NCBI GenBank assembly: GCA_022661535.1
Contig: JAKULF010000011.1
Span: 1,922,001-1,986,000, forward strand
From: Eutypa lata
Taxonomy: Eukaryota; Ascomycota; Sordariomycetes; Xylariales; Diatrypaceae
DNA: 64,000 nucleotides
Reading direction: 5' to 3'
The notes beneath the pieces were generated by a model. It saw nothing but the letters and a program-made list of their open reading frames with translations, ran no database searches and was not told where the DNA came from. The position numbers were made by a program, and so were the translations under genes. This document shows positions 11,443-24,176 of the stretch, piece after piece; position 1 is the first letter of the stretch, and each line of letters begins with the position of its first letter.

Positions 11443-13587
11443 CTATTTGATTGCAACCTCCCGCAAAGTCCAGCCTTGTGGGTCACTGTGTGTAATAGCA
11501 ATTCTCTTTCGAAAACTATCTGCAGAAAGAGAGTTGATGCGTTCGAAGTAGTGAGAGCCTTCTGGCTGATATAAGAGTAGGAGAAAATGCATATTCTGAG
11601 AAATAAAAAGTTCGACAGTTCCCAAAATATTAAGGAAAGGGAACTGAATATCCTCATCATTGTCCCCCGAGATCTTGTAAATATTTCGTACATACCGCCA
11701 TGCACAGCCGAGCGTTTGGGAGCTATAACCTGGTTGGAGGGTTTCAAGGAGCTGGGACTGATCCTCGCTTTTAGATATGCTGCCATATTCCGAAATGCGC
11801 ACATTAATAGTTAGGCCGCGTATGTGGAGAATCAGCGGTGAAGAGACTGAGTGGTGTAGAACTTGATCACTCTCCTGGTTCTTCCACGACAGGAGAGACC
11901 CCGCAGCAGTCTTGAAATTGACATCAGCGAGAGCATTCAGGCGCAACATCATATTGTTGGAGAGGGGATATTGGTTGAGGAGAATTTCGATCCGCAGGTT
12001 CTTCCAACCCACCCATGTCCAACTCGGGAACTCTGGTCGTCGTTTTATATCCTCAGATCTTGAGGATAGAGCCCTCCAGGAAAGACCATGCACTAGGTTA
12101 TCTAAGTGATACCTGGAATCACGAATGGCAAACAGTGGGATCCCACATATGCTTTCTATAGGCTTTGCAAACGCGCAGCGGTAGTGGGTCAAGATGCCCC
12201 TAAAGGCATCCAGTGCGTCCCCGTCAAACGCCAGCGACCGTTTAAGGTAGTCATTTATCCGACTTTCTAGGTTGCTAGGATACTTTCCAAGCCCACGGTG
12301 AGGAAATACTCTGGAGATGCTCACACTGTCTCTCATCCGGCCGTTCTTCAACGTATGTATGCCTTCTAGTGGCACGCGGATGCTCTAGAGGCAATGCATG
12401 CCATTGCATTGAAAATATGCTTGCACGTCAGTGAAGACTAGCTTTCTGGGAGAAAGAAGCCCCTCCTGATAAGTCCAGCCTCGACTATTCCATGTAGAAT
12501 CAACGATTTCCCTCAGCACGTACGGAGTATATATGACAGTTCTGGTTCCTATTTTGATGTATGGTTGGGGATTTCGTGGTGTTGTACTGACACCAGGTAG
12601 TCCATAATATGGATTGTCGCCGGCTGCGGCAATGATCGTAATGACGGAAGAATTGTATATCACGTTCATGCTTCGGATTTGGGTATGCTTCTCTTGATCC
12701 TGGCCCTGAGGAATGCAGTACCTGTCTATCCATAAGTATCGGTAGCCAAGTTTTGTTGTTGTGATGATTGCATCCTCTATTGTCTTTGGTAAGGGGTAGA
12801 TGAGATTGCACTCTGATATAGAACCCTCATCTTGGACACCACCCCAGATGTAGCTGAGGGTAACGTACAGCTTCGGACTTATAATATCATCCCAGAGCAC
12901 AATATTGCGTGTTGAGCAGTCTATAACACGAAAGCCCTTGGGGAGCTCAGACTCAGAGGGTTTGCAGAGGGTTTTGTGCATGCAGCCACAAAAATCAATC
13001 CAGTTCTTGATGTCCGAAAAGTCCACTTGGGGCCGTAGCTGACGACCGGAGTACGTATTGTGCGTATCGGTCAGCTCCATGAAGATTCCACTGACTGCCC
13101 CATGACGTGGCTCAGCATGACTTGGCTCAGAATAGCCATCCTTATATTTTGGGGGAAGAACAACGAATGCCGGTGAATTGTGAACCTGGTTTTTAGGTGT
13201 ACCGAACTCGCGCTGAACTATGAAGACATAGAGCTGGTAAACGGGGTTGATATCACTTGCATCGCGTGGAGGGACTTTGACGCTGCAGAGGAACTTGCAT
13301 AGAGGGCAATCGCCCTTCTTGTTTATGTGCGGTAGAGAAAATGAAAGCCCCTTGTATCGGCGAGCTTTATCGAACCATGGGTTTATTATGGCCAAGTTGA
13401 GAAGCCTTTCGAAGTCAAGCTTGCGGCACTCGTGGTATATCTCTCCTCGGGTAGTCGCACGGCTCGAAGTGTCTCCAAATTCGCACATAACATCGACTTC
13501 ACCTTGTTGACATGCTTCAAGGTATGGGCGTTTTGCATACGGTAAGACGGCATCCTCGGCTTTTCGCTTTGCTGATATTTCGGACAT
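11443..13587 (-). pseudogene. HET-domain (heterokaryon incompatibility) gene with one in-frame TAG
   Basis: Single long frame from ATG at 13587 to TAG at 11443, broken only by a TAG codon at 12387..12385; without it the product would be ~714 aa. The upstream part (400 aa) carries the HET core: YVTLSYIWGG, then YRYLWIDRYCIPQGQDQEKH, then VIYNSSVITIIAAAGD, and WNSRGWTYQEGLLSPRKLVF. The stop falls just after AYFQCNGMHCL, where related proteins continue, and the same frame goes on with SIRVPLEGIHTLKNGRM and the usual C-terminal half (FPSWTWVGW, then YFERINSLSADSF near the end). HET proteins trigger cell death on contact between incompatible individuals. A 42-nt intron (GTGCAA ... CTCTAG) that would remove the stop in frame is possible but short, and it would delete the conserved YFQC segment. 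I therefore read this as a nonsense allele. Confidence 0.82.
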
Positions 13588-14791
13588 TATTCTTCGATTG
13601 GCTTAGAGTACATCTGGCGTGTGAGCTTAATCAATGTAGAGATTTAGTTCAAAATAGTATCAACTTAGTGAGGTGTTTCTAGGTCTTGTATTTCGTAGTG
13701 AGTATTGGTTCGCGAGGTACTCTAGTTGCTTCATCGTAATTGACCATGTGGCAACCGGCATCGCTGTAGCTTAATAACACAAATGAAAGACAAACTAGAA
13801 AAGAAACACTGGAGATATAAGGGCGTCAGCATGAAGAAGAGAGCATTACGCCGGTGTACCCCTCCATATCCGGCGGCGTTTTATGCGCCTGTTTCCACTG
13901 TCCGCTCGGCGCGCGCCACGTTCTTGACAATGCAAGGCAGATTCCTTGTTGCGTCAGATTATGTCTAACAGAACTTCTTGGTTGATTTAGGTCATACTTG
14001 TACTAGTTGCGAAATTAATAATGAGTATTAACTAGGCTATGCTGAAAATGTGGTTGCATTGCATGTGGGCAGAATGATATTAAGTCAACTTGGATCGAGG
14101 AGACAGTCTTTCGTTATAATAGAGACTAGGGGTATGTGATCGTACAGGCCAGTCAGATATGTCGTGATGGTGGATGGATGCTCAAGCGGTTTGTGTTAAA
14201 CTGCAAGTTATGTTTCTTACCCAGACGATGGATATTCCTACATATCCTCCTGTAAGATCCCATCTTTGAGGTTACTTGAAATTCACCCACATATAAGCCT
14301 TGATATCATGTAATAGATAAAATACGTATAGTATGCCTTGGTTTATTTTTGCATTTACTTTTAGAGGACAGTGTCGTTTACATTTATTTAACGGAACGTT
14401 ACCTGTATGTAAGCATATGTGTATGTAGGCAGATAGGCAGCTACCCACAAATAGGCAGCTATCGACGAATAGGCAGCCTACATACCATGTCGTCAAGTCG
14501 AAGTGGAAATACCTACCTGCAGAACATACATATGTAGGCTGCAGCTGCGGGGTAGAATGTGGGCTGACAACTTGCTCTCGATGCGGGTTGTTGTCTGCCT
14601 ATCCCAAAATTAGGAATCATGTTGCCGGTATGTCTCTGAGAGAACGCCCTACGAGACGAGGGCGAGGACGCCTTGGATGCGATCAGACTTCTTTCTTCGT
14701 TCGGAATTGTTCGTCTTAATAATCTTTTTCAGGATGTATCCCTAAGGCCGCCATTCAATCATTCTTGACTTCGTTCTGCGTTTACTACATG
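13588..14791. other. Intergenic between HET gene and NLR gene
   Basis: Divergent upstream regions of the HET gene (-) and the NLR gene (+). It contains a three-copy 18-bp tandem repeat (listed separately) and no gene. Confidence 0.5.
14433..14484. repeat. Short tandem repeat, 18-bp unit, about 3 copies
   Basis: ATAGGCAGCTACCCACAA, ATAGGCAGCTATCGACGA and ATAGGCAGCCTACAT begin at 14433, 14451 and 14469. This is a minor minisatellite in the NLR upstream region. Confidence 0.7.
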
Positions 14792-17700
14792 ATGGCCGAT
14801 CCACTTTCAATTACTGCGAGCATTGCTGGAATAGTCTCCTTAGCTGGGACCGTCTTCCATGCTGTGAACAGATATGCTCGTGATGCAAAGGGCGCAAAGG
14901 CAAGCGCCACCGCCCTTGCTACTGAGACTAGACATCTTAGCGGTATCTTGCATAACTTATCGCTGCTCGCTGCGTCGATGGAGCACGAAGGGACAGCATC
15001 GTCCTTCAGGGCTTACCAACTGCACGCCTGTCGCCAGACCCTCCTCAAGATTAGCACTGGCCTCGCTAAGGCCGAGGCTGATTTCAAAAGCCAAAAACAT
15101 CTCGATCGCATATCGCGCTCTTTAAAATGGCCATTTTCCGCTGGCGATATAAAGGAACTGATAGAAGAGTTGGGCCGGCACAGGGAGAATATCCAACTGG
15201 CATTGGCCGCCGATTCTATGGAAGCGATGCTCAAAGTTCTATCAAGACAAGAATCGCTGCAAACAAATTTGGATGGAATCAGAGGGATTATAGAAAAAAG
15301 GTTGGAAGCAGATACCCGGATTGAAATGGACGTAAAGCAGATGAGTGTTGTGAAGTTCTTTGCCAAGGTTAATCCTAAACTGAACCTCAAAACATCTCTT
15401 CGACTTCGTCACCCATTAACAGGTTTGTGGTAAGTTCTCGGAGTCCTTAATTTCCTGTCTTATCCTGTCTCGAGAGCTCTTTGTCTCTGGCAATACTATT
15501 TTAGTGTGTCCAGACTCTCACCCAAAATATACGAAGAATGGTATTTTACTAACTCCGAGAGTTGGAAAGGCTAGTCGATGGGGATAGGTTTCTTGCCTGG
15601 AAAACAAGCCCTAATTCTAAACTTTGGTTAAGCGGCATCCCGGGAGCTGGCAAAACTGTGCTTTGTGGTGCTATTGTAGAGAACGTTCTGCAAGACTCTG
15701 ATGAGTCCATTGCTGTAGCCTACTTCTTTTGCGACTACAAGAGCCGAGAGACCCAGCAGATTGAGGTCATTCTCGGATCACTTGCAGCACAAATTGCATT
15801 GCAGAACTCGAGAGCCTTTGAACACCTGGAAGAATACTATGACGAGCTTCACCAGAAAGGCGAACTTGAAAACCCTGTTGAAACAGATCGGCTAATTGCT
15901 GTCATCCAGGAGATGGCCAGTCAATTTGGGAAGTTATATATCGTTGTTGATGCGCTCGACGAATGCGGAGTCGAAACATACAATATAGCCGAGGCTTTGA
16001 AAGAGCTCGTTGATGGTGCAAAGAGTATCAACTTAGCGGTATGTAGCCGTGAGGAAGAAGATATCCGGGAAGTACTAGCGGACGACTTTGGCAGAATTGA
16101 GATAGAGGCGCATACTGAAGATCTTGAATTATACGTGGGCGCGGAAATGTCTCAGAGAAAAAACCTCAAGGATCTCTATATCAAGAATCCCCAGTTGAAT
16201 GCAGACATACGATACAGTCTCATAAGCAGAGCACAAGGAATGTAAGTCTTCCAACGCTCTTGATGTCGATATTGAGATTGTTGATTACAGGTAGTAACTC
16301 GTGATTGTCATAGGTTTCGCTGGGTAGCTTGTCAACTTGACCATCTTTCTGCGCTGCCTACGAACAAAGCACGCAGGAAAGCCTTACAGGAATTGCCACC
16401 AACACTCAATGAAACATACCGACGGATTCTAGAGCGTGTGTCACAGAACCACCCATACCCGGGGGTTGAGACCCTTATCATGCGTGCATTACATTGGATA
16501 GGTTTTGCATCTCCACCCTTAAGTATCGCGGAACTCTCTGAGGCTGTGTCACTTCAGGATGGCATGGATTCCATTGACCTTGAAGATATGATCGACGACA
16601 GTGAAATACTTCGGCGTTGCAGCAGCCTGATTCGCAAGTCTCACGACGGTCTTCGATATGAATTTGCCCATTTCACAGTGCCGGAGTATTTGTCCTCTAT
16701 AGACCCAAAGTCACCATTAGGGCAATATCGACTTTCACGAGATTCAGCTTCAATCTCCTTGGCAAAGATGTCACTGCGGTATCTATCACTTGAGCAATTC
16801 AATCAACTGCCGCGAGCCGAGGAAGAACAACTGGAACTGGTAGCCGAAAGGCAAAATTGCCATCCATTTTTTTCGTATGCCTCCTGCAATTGGTTTGAGG
16901 GTATGTGCGAAAATCTTGTCATGGACCAAACATTGGTCGATTTACTTCGCCTGTTCTTTGGGAATAGTCGGCGCGGATGCTTCCTGTCTTGGACCATTGA
17001 ACTGGTTTCCGGCACTGCCGATCCACCTAGGCCACTGATGAATAGCGAGATGCTCGAACTGTTAGAAGCAGTCTTGCAGCCGGGCCTATCATCCCTCCAT
17101 GTTGCTGCCTCCATCGGACGGCCCGAAATCTGTCGCCTCTTGATTGAACAAGGCGAAGAAATTAATCGAAGGAGGTAAGTTCAAGATATAAATATCTGGT
17201 TTCACTTTCTGAATTCTTGGGTTCCGTGTTCACCTTATTCGTTCTAAGCGCCATAATATTGATATCAATACTTTTGCAGTATTTTTGGTACACCTTTACA
17301 TTTTGCCATAGTAGGCCCAAGTATCATGCTAGAGGCCGTGAGCAGCGACCAAGACGACATAGAATCAAACGGTTATTCAGCAACCAGCAGCCAAGGCGAT
17401 GTAGAGAATGATGCTTCCGAGCATGCGATGCCGGTACCGTTTCAGATTGGGTGGAACTCTCTAGGTGATGTGTCTAACACGATCGACATTTTGCTGAGTT
17501 GCGGTGCTCACGCTACGGCGGTACATAACGACCGGTCGGCTGCACACATGGCGCTAGAATGGTGCCGTTATAAATATCAGACCCATGCCATATTGCCATT
17601 CATCAGGCGCGAAGTTTTGATACTCGATGATGCTATAGATCTTTTCAAGGACGTTGTGGCGATCTACGTAGGTAGCTATCGGCCAGACCAGTCGATAGAC

Positions 17701-20700
17701 CCTGACGTGGAGTTAAAACATGTAAACAACTTGCAACTGGCGGCTCGGTACCTAAACAGATCTGCAGCCACGCTACCATCATACTACAGGAAAGAAAAAT
17801 CAACTCCGCCACCTTACCTTAGAGACATCGTCCATGAACTCCTGTCGAACAGCACACGCCTTGTATTAGCGTCAGAACAGCTATCTCGGATGGTATCAAT
17901 TGCACAAACATTTGCCATCGGCGGTAACTTATCGTTCTCAGAGGAAAGAACAAGCGACAGGCTTAGTGCGACAGTGACTGATGCGGACTTTGATCAGGCT
18001 CTGCGATTAGCTGTGGCTAACGACAGGCATTTAGTTGTCGCTGAGCTGATTGCCGACCCACGCTTCCGTAGTGAATGGCCAGAGGGAATGGTATTCAGGC
18101 CATCACATGGAACTATTGTTCACCTTGCGGCAGATGAGTCTAGCGAGAATGTAATGAAGTTCCTGATCGAGAAGGGCTTCAGTGTCGATTGCCAAGATAA
18201 GTATGGTCTTACGCCGCTTCACTTGTGTGAGGCCGAAAAGTCTATTCCAGTACTCAAGCTACTTCTCGGAGCCAACGCCGACTCTACAAAGGAGGATTAC
18301 GACGGAAATACTATCTGGCATTTGGTAGCAAAATCAAAAAACAGTCTCCCGGTTCTGGAGACTCTCATTCAGCTTGATAACCAGAAGGACCTGGCGCTCA
18401 AGCAAGCCTCTGCCCGCAATCAGCGACGTACACCGATAGCTGAAGCGTTACGTTATGGGCGAAAGGAGACCGCAGAAAGGATCCTGATAGAGTGCCCTAA
18501 CGATCTAGCTTACCTAGAAAGCGATGCTCCGGTTCTTTGGTATGCTGCGGACATAGGATCTATTCGGCTCTTCCAGAAGCTGCTTGACAAAGGTGTTGAC
18601 GCTCATGAAACCGGACCCGATAATGAAACGCCATTGCACAATATCTCTCTGAACGCCGAGCCTGGTTTCATTAAGTACCTTGCTAGCCTATACGATATCC
18701 ACCAAAGGGACGACGATGGCTCGTTTGCCATCATGAGGGTACTATCGACCATTGACCTATCTAGCTGGATCGAGACGTCGGAAATCTCCAAGGTTATTGA
18801 TGAGATTGGTCTACTAATAGATGATGAAATCATGAAAAAGATGCGTGACGACGATGTCACCACCTGGCAATACTTCTGCGACGTTGTTCTTCGGTATGCT
18901 CTTGAGTGCTCTCCAACATTTGGAAAGCATGTCGTTTATGGTCTAGCTGCTGTTCTTGTCGAAAACGGGGCTCTGTCAAACCATGAGGATCATGCTGGCT
19001 CCTCCGCGGTGATACCGGTACTTAAAGCCTTCCTCCGAGTTGACGATTTCGGAACTCCATGGGCAAATAATATTATCCGGCTAGCTTTGGACACAACTAC
19101 CCAGCTCGAATCATTCAAGGCGCACCGTTATAGTACTAGATTATTGATAAGACAGATTTGCATGCAAGAAACCGACTATCTCAGGTATTTACTTGATATA
19201 GGTATCGACCCCCTTAGTTCTCATTCCTACCAGATGTCAGCACTCGAATGGGCATGTTCATCGTCTTTATCAATGGACACATTCAGAATGATTGTGAGTC
19301 GCGTTGATGCTTCGAGGATGAATAGTACGTTTTCATACGGATTCACAATCATACATCGCCTGCTTGAAGCAAACTCGAAGAACAAGATATCTAAACTCCA
19401 TTGTCTTCTCGCCGGCGGGATGAGCCCAAATGTTATAGGAGGTGCCCCGCTGTATGAACCAGCGATCGTTTCGGCGGCACTGGGAGGCCAATTTGAATTT
19501 GTAACTACCCTCCTGGAATACGGTGGGAGTATAGATTCCAAAAACGTCAATGGTGACAACATCATGCTTGGAGCCACCTTTCACGGGAACCTTGAAGTGA
19601 TCCAACAAATTCGTGATGCGATCAAATCGGACCATGATTGGCTACAGACATTCCAATACCCTGTTCCATACGAGTTGGATTCTCTACTGGAAACTGATAG
19701 GTTTAACTATCTGCATTACGCCAGTATGTATGGGTCAACGAACGTCGCTGAGTATTTGCTTGTAGAAAATTTAATAGGAGTCAATACGATCTCCCAGAAA
19801 CATGCATTGACCGCTCTTCACTTGGCTGTGCATTGCCAATATCGAGAAACGGCCGAGATACTTATTAAGAACGGAGCGAACATCAATTTCAAGGACTCCT
19901 GCGGCAATATACCGCTAGATTACGCGTTGTCCAGGGGAAATGTAGATATTATTCGACTACTGCTCCTAAATGGGTCTGATACGGTGGCCAGTTCTAACTG
20001 GACAGAGTCTCAAATCAAGGAACTAATGGCGGACACTGACCCAGAACTCATGATTGCAAGCCCGAAGTATGCTAGGCTTTTCTTAGAGGCTGCAATTATT
20101 GCGGGTGATCTGGAAAAATGCCTGGAAATCGTCGAGACCTCCGGGATACAGCTGGACACCGTTACAATACCAAGCTGTAATGCATGTACTCCTTTAGTCT
20201 ACGCCGTGATGGTGTCTTCGAATGCCGATATGATGAGATGGCTATTATCCAAGTAAGTACTATCATAAACACTATTTTTCTTAATTTTCGTTCGTTTCAG
20301 GCTACTGAGCCTTTTTACAAGCTCACCTGAGACTACGCACTCAACCGTCGACAACACGTAATAAACAACCTATATGGAAGACGACTACTAATTCTAGATG
20401 ACATAGTGGGGTAGGATTCCATCAAACGAACTGTCCCAAGAATCATATCCATCCAATGATCCATCCAGTAACGTTTCTTACACATGCAGAGCTTATGAAC
20501 GAATTCCTCGATGATGTTCTTGAAACGGGCACGAACTGTATGAATGATTGCATAACTCCTTTGCATGCTGCCGTATATCGTAATGACCAAGAAAGCGTTC
20601 GAATAATTCTTCAACACTTAACTCGAAACGTCGAAGAATATAAGTACGTTACAATCCCTTTCTTAGATAACCACAGTCAATGAACAGAACTTAACAAAGC

Positions 20701-22066
20701 TCGTGGCCGTAGGGAATATATCTCGCTCTTGCCCGAATTCAAACCCAACCAAATTCTCGCGAATAAAGACATCGTGTCATTTATCATCAACCGCAGCGTG
20801 CGCAGCGTGGGCACCGTGTACCACCACCCGAAAATCCCAATGTATCTCGTAAATGGGATATTGAGAGGCCCAACAGCTCTGCATATCGCTGTTTTTAATG
20901 GCAATCTCGATATTGCGAAGCTACTCGTTAGACACGGCGCCGATGTCAACGCCAAGATGGATAATGGGGTGGGAGATACGCCTCTCATGATCGCCGTCGG
21001 CAGCCACCACAGAAAGCTGACCTCCCTTTTGCTCAAAGAATCAGCGGATGTGAGGTATATAAATGACGACTATACCACGGCCATGACGCTCGCGGTTCAG
21101 AGCGGCAACCTGTTTGCCATCAAGGCCCTCGAGGCCCACGGGGCAATGCTGTCAACACGCAGCTGGGATGGTACGAGCCTCCTGGAGATATCGATCGAGT
21201 CGGAAAATCTGAGCATATTCGACTACCTCCGGCGGCGCGGCTTAGATCCAAATGAGGCCAATGTGTGGGGGGAGAGTGTCGCTAACCGGGCGATCAAGCA
21301 CGTTCCCTTCCGCTCGTACCTCCTTAACACAGACCGCTCTATGGACTTCACCACGTCTCCAATCAATATCTTCTCGTGGGCCGCAGACCGGAATGACACT
21401 GTTCTGATTAAGCTTCTCTGCCGCTCGCTCGGTTCCTCTCCCGGGGCTAGCGCCTTGGAAGATTCTGCTGGCAATAGAGCTGGACACGGGCAGCAGAAGC
21501 AGCAGCACTTGTCACCACTCTGTGCCGCCGCTAGAGCAGGACACGTCGAATGCGTCGAGCTGCTCCTGAGCCTCGGGGCTAACGTAGAAAATGAGGGGTG
21601 CGAGGACGGCACCCCCATTATGGCTGCTGCCGCCTTCGGACGTCTGGAGGTGGTCAAGGTGCTCCTGAGAAGGGGGGCGGGGAAGGAAGGGGCAAAGATT
21701 GAGTATTGCAAGGAAAAGAACGCGGATGAGGCGACGAGAAGGAGCTTGCTGCACGCGGCACGGGGGCGCCCTGATATCGTAAGATGGATCGTCGCGGAAC
21801 AGTTTACGGATCAACTGAGGCTTTGCGATCGCGGCGACGGGGGTGAGGGTAATCACGATCCTGACAGCGGCGATAGAAGCGACAGTACGGCGGAGACATT
21901 GAAGAATTGGGCAGGTGTCGTGACCATGCGCTATGAGTTGGAACCATCTCGCAGGAAACCTTGGGGTTTATCCTCGCTTGAATATTGCATTTGGATGCAC
22001 ACGTTCAAAAATTACTTGCTTGGGCGAGTCCTGAGTTTTAGACAATTGTCTTTTCCAACAGACTAA
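14792..22066 (+). CDS. NLR-like STAND protein: Helo-like N-terminal domain, NACHT NTPase, ankyrin repeats
   Basis: Proposed exons: 14792..15422, 15560..16241, 16314..17174, 17280..20252, 20407..20643, 20713..22066, giving 2245 aa. Residues ~1-210 start MADPLSITASIAGIVSLAG, typical of the Helo-like domain of fungal STAND proteins. The NACHT domain has Walker A GIPGAGKT and Walker B LYIVVDALDECG, then the winged-helix-like region with LNETYRRILERVSQ. From about residue 700 to the end there are many ankyrin repeats (GTPLHFAIVG, LTPLHLCEAEKSIPVLKLLL, LTALHLAVHCQYRETAEILI, TALHIAVFNGNLDIAKLLVR). Fungal NLRs of this type sense non-self through the repeats and drive cell death through the N-terminal domain. 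Two joins are less sure: 15423..15559 needs a GTTTGT donor because the stronger GTAAGT at 15430 gives no open frame, and 20253..20406 was picked because it is the only frame-preserving acceptor found. An ATG at 14789 directly precedes the chosen start. Confidence 0.83.
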
Positions 22067-24011
22067 GATAGACGTCATAGTTATGGCTTAAGCTTATTTT
22101 TCCAAGATGTTGTATTTAAAGAAAAGACAACAAGGTCATATTATGCCGAGGAAGAGCATTTCTTTCCTTGAGTACGTCGTATGTTAGGGTTTGGTCAGTG
22201 TCATACGGCTTGATGAAATACTGAATGATCGCGCCCAACTCTCACAGTATCAGGTCAAGATTCGGGTCCTCGCTAACAATTTATACAGGTAAGAGCACAT
22301 CCAGACGTAGGGGCTATATAGTAGCAGAGAAGACGTTGCGTTTAAGACCCCCTATAGTGGACCTGAATAGGGGCTATGATTACATAAGATATGTGGAGCA
22401 GGAATTACCTTATTCCGAAGCTCACTACCATCCATCCATGATATATGCCTAAAGTGTCTCCTCAGTACGATATCTAGAGCTTTCTTTTTTGCTAGATGCA
22501 GATAGGATTCATGGTGGGAGACTTCCTAAAAAAGAAAAGACGGAGAACAGTGGAAGATTGCAATTTCTGAGGGATGTGCCAACGAACTGTACGGGTGATT
22601 CTGGATGGTGGCAACCCCTTTCGTGCACCGCACTCGAAGATAAAGGATAGCTTTGGCCAAGCTTGCACTATCTAGTAGCTACGAAAGATGTATTGCCTAA
22701 GGAGACTCGTCCTTTAATAATGTAGGAAGAAGCAGACTGCGCTGGCAAATGTAGTTGCAGTGCTCATAGGTAATGCGTGAAAATACCTGCAACTTGATTT
22801 TATAGTACGAATGCTCCGTAATAGCGGTCTTATAATAAAATATAAAAGAACCAAGTTGTACTTCTTGGTAATCCAAAGCCATAATTTCGTGCTGGTCCTA
22901 CTGCCGGTATTCTAAATAAAGGATGGTGAGATGTTGAGATGTTGAGAGTGTATGTAGTCCCATGAAAAGCGAAAGTAAAATGTATATTGGTGGGATTGGA
23001 CCTAACAAGCCTACATGTGATAATTGTTATTATTATCATTGCTTAAAGTTGCACCTTATAATGAGTAGGGTTCTTTCTAGATCCTACTATGGAGCGATAA
23101 TGCAAACTCTAAAAGGGATGTTTTCGTAAAAAGAAAATGCTGCCTGGTAGATTCGAACATGGAACCTCCAAAAAGAATCTGCGATCCCTCTGTTCTAGGC
23201 CCAACCCTGGTTTGTTGAACCGTACCAGGCCATTGCGCCCCCTGCCAACTATTTCTAGCCTAGTAGTTAGGATCCCTAGGGATCGATCTAACGTTCGTGC
23301 AAGGTACTTCTTTCTACAACCCACACGACCATCCTCGCTTTACGCAGGGGACAGCCAGGCCATTGGAGAGGTTAGCTCAGCGAGCCTGTTTAACCACGGT
23401 TAGAAAATCAACTCTTTATTTATCTATATATGGTCTACTCCTTCGCCTACTACTTATTTTCCGAATATCATGCGGGCGACCAGGCTACTACATACATACA
23501 TGCTTCAGGTACCTATCTCCGTGACAACCTACTTACTTAGGCAGCAGAAACTTTCACATGCATATTACCTATCTGCTTATCTACTATGCGTCCTGATATG
23601 GCTCAAAGCTTGGAAGTAAACAGCTTAGGTAGTAAGCAATGCCCACTGCCCACTGTCCATTACATACATACCTAGATATCATAAAACAGCCAAAACGAAT
23701 AATTACCAGCGACATAACTATATATATATCTTCAGACACCACCATAGAAAAACGTTACCCTAACAAACATTGCACCCCTCATTTTTTGGTAGATATATCA
23801 TCATCCAAAAACCTACTTCCGAATCCTGAAATTACTAGTTTTGCCTTTCACTCCTTACTTTCTATTTCCTGGCTCTGCGCACTAGAAGTATACTTACTTC
23901 TGTGAGTATTCTTATGTTGTTAACCCTAGATCAAATAATATAACGACCATGTCATCAGTTTCGTACATGTTTGGCCGGAATACACTTGAATGATTATATC
24001 TCCATACAAGT
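22067..24011. other. Intergenic, decayed sequence
   Basis: Long gene-free stretch with many stops. The only structured features are the SINE-like candidate on the minus strand at 23.13-23.26 kb and scattered TAGGTA/ACCTA motifs. Confidence 0.5.
23130..23260 (-). repeat. Possible tRNA-derived SINE or tRNA relic
   Basis: Reading the minus strand from ~23260 to ~23130: an A-box-like TGGCCTGGTACGG, about 75 nt later a B-box-like ATGTTCGAATCTACC, then a T-rich run (TTTTCTTTTT) that could end Pol III transcription. No acceptor-stem pairing could be built, so it is not called a functional tRNA. Confidence 0.3.
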
Positions 24012-24176
24012 CTATACAATTTTCTTATCAATATATCCATCCACATTATCTCCAGAAAGTGAGATAGATCTTAAAACAACTGGAGAACACATATCTTTAA
24101 ACAGCCAGATTGGATCACCCTCCTTGATCTTTATTGGCACGAATACAAGCAATCCATTAGTTGCATAAGCCAAATT
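24012..24176 (-). pseudogene. Possible HET-protein C-terminal relic
   Basis: About 54 codons read GLLVFVPIKIKEGDPIWLFK followed by SPVVLRSISLSGDN. This resembles the tail block of many HET proteins (gly-rich, then GD, then a VLR motif). There is no HET core nearby. The resemblance is weak and was judged by eye. Confidence 0.3.

Noticed and set aside
20253..20406. Frame break in the NLR before the last exons
   Set aside because: A GTAAGT donor at 20253 and an acceptor ending at 20406 restore frame, so no lesion is required, though the join needs RNA support.
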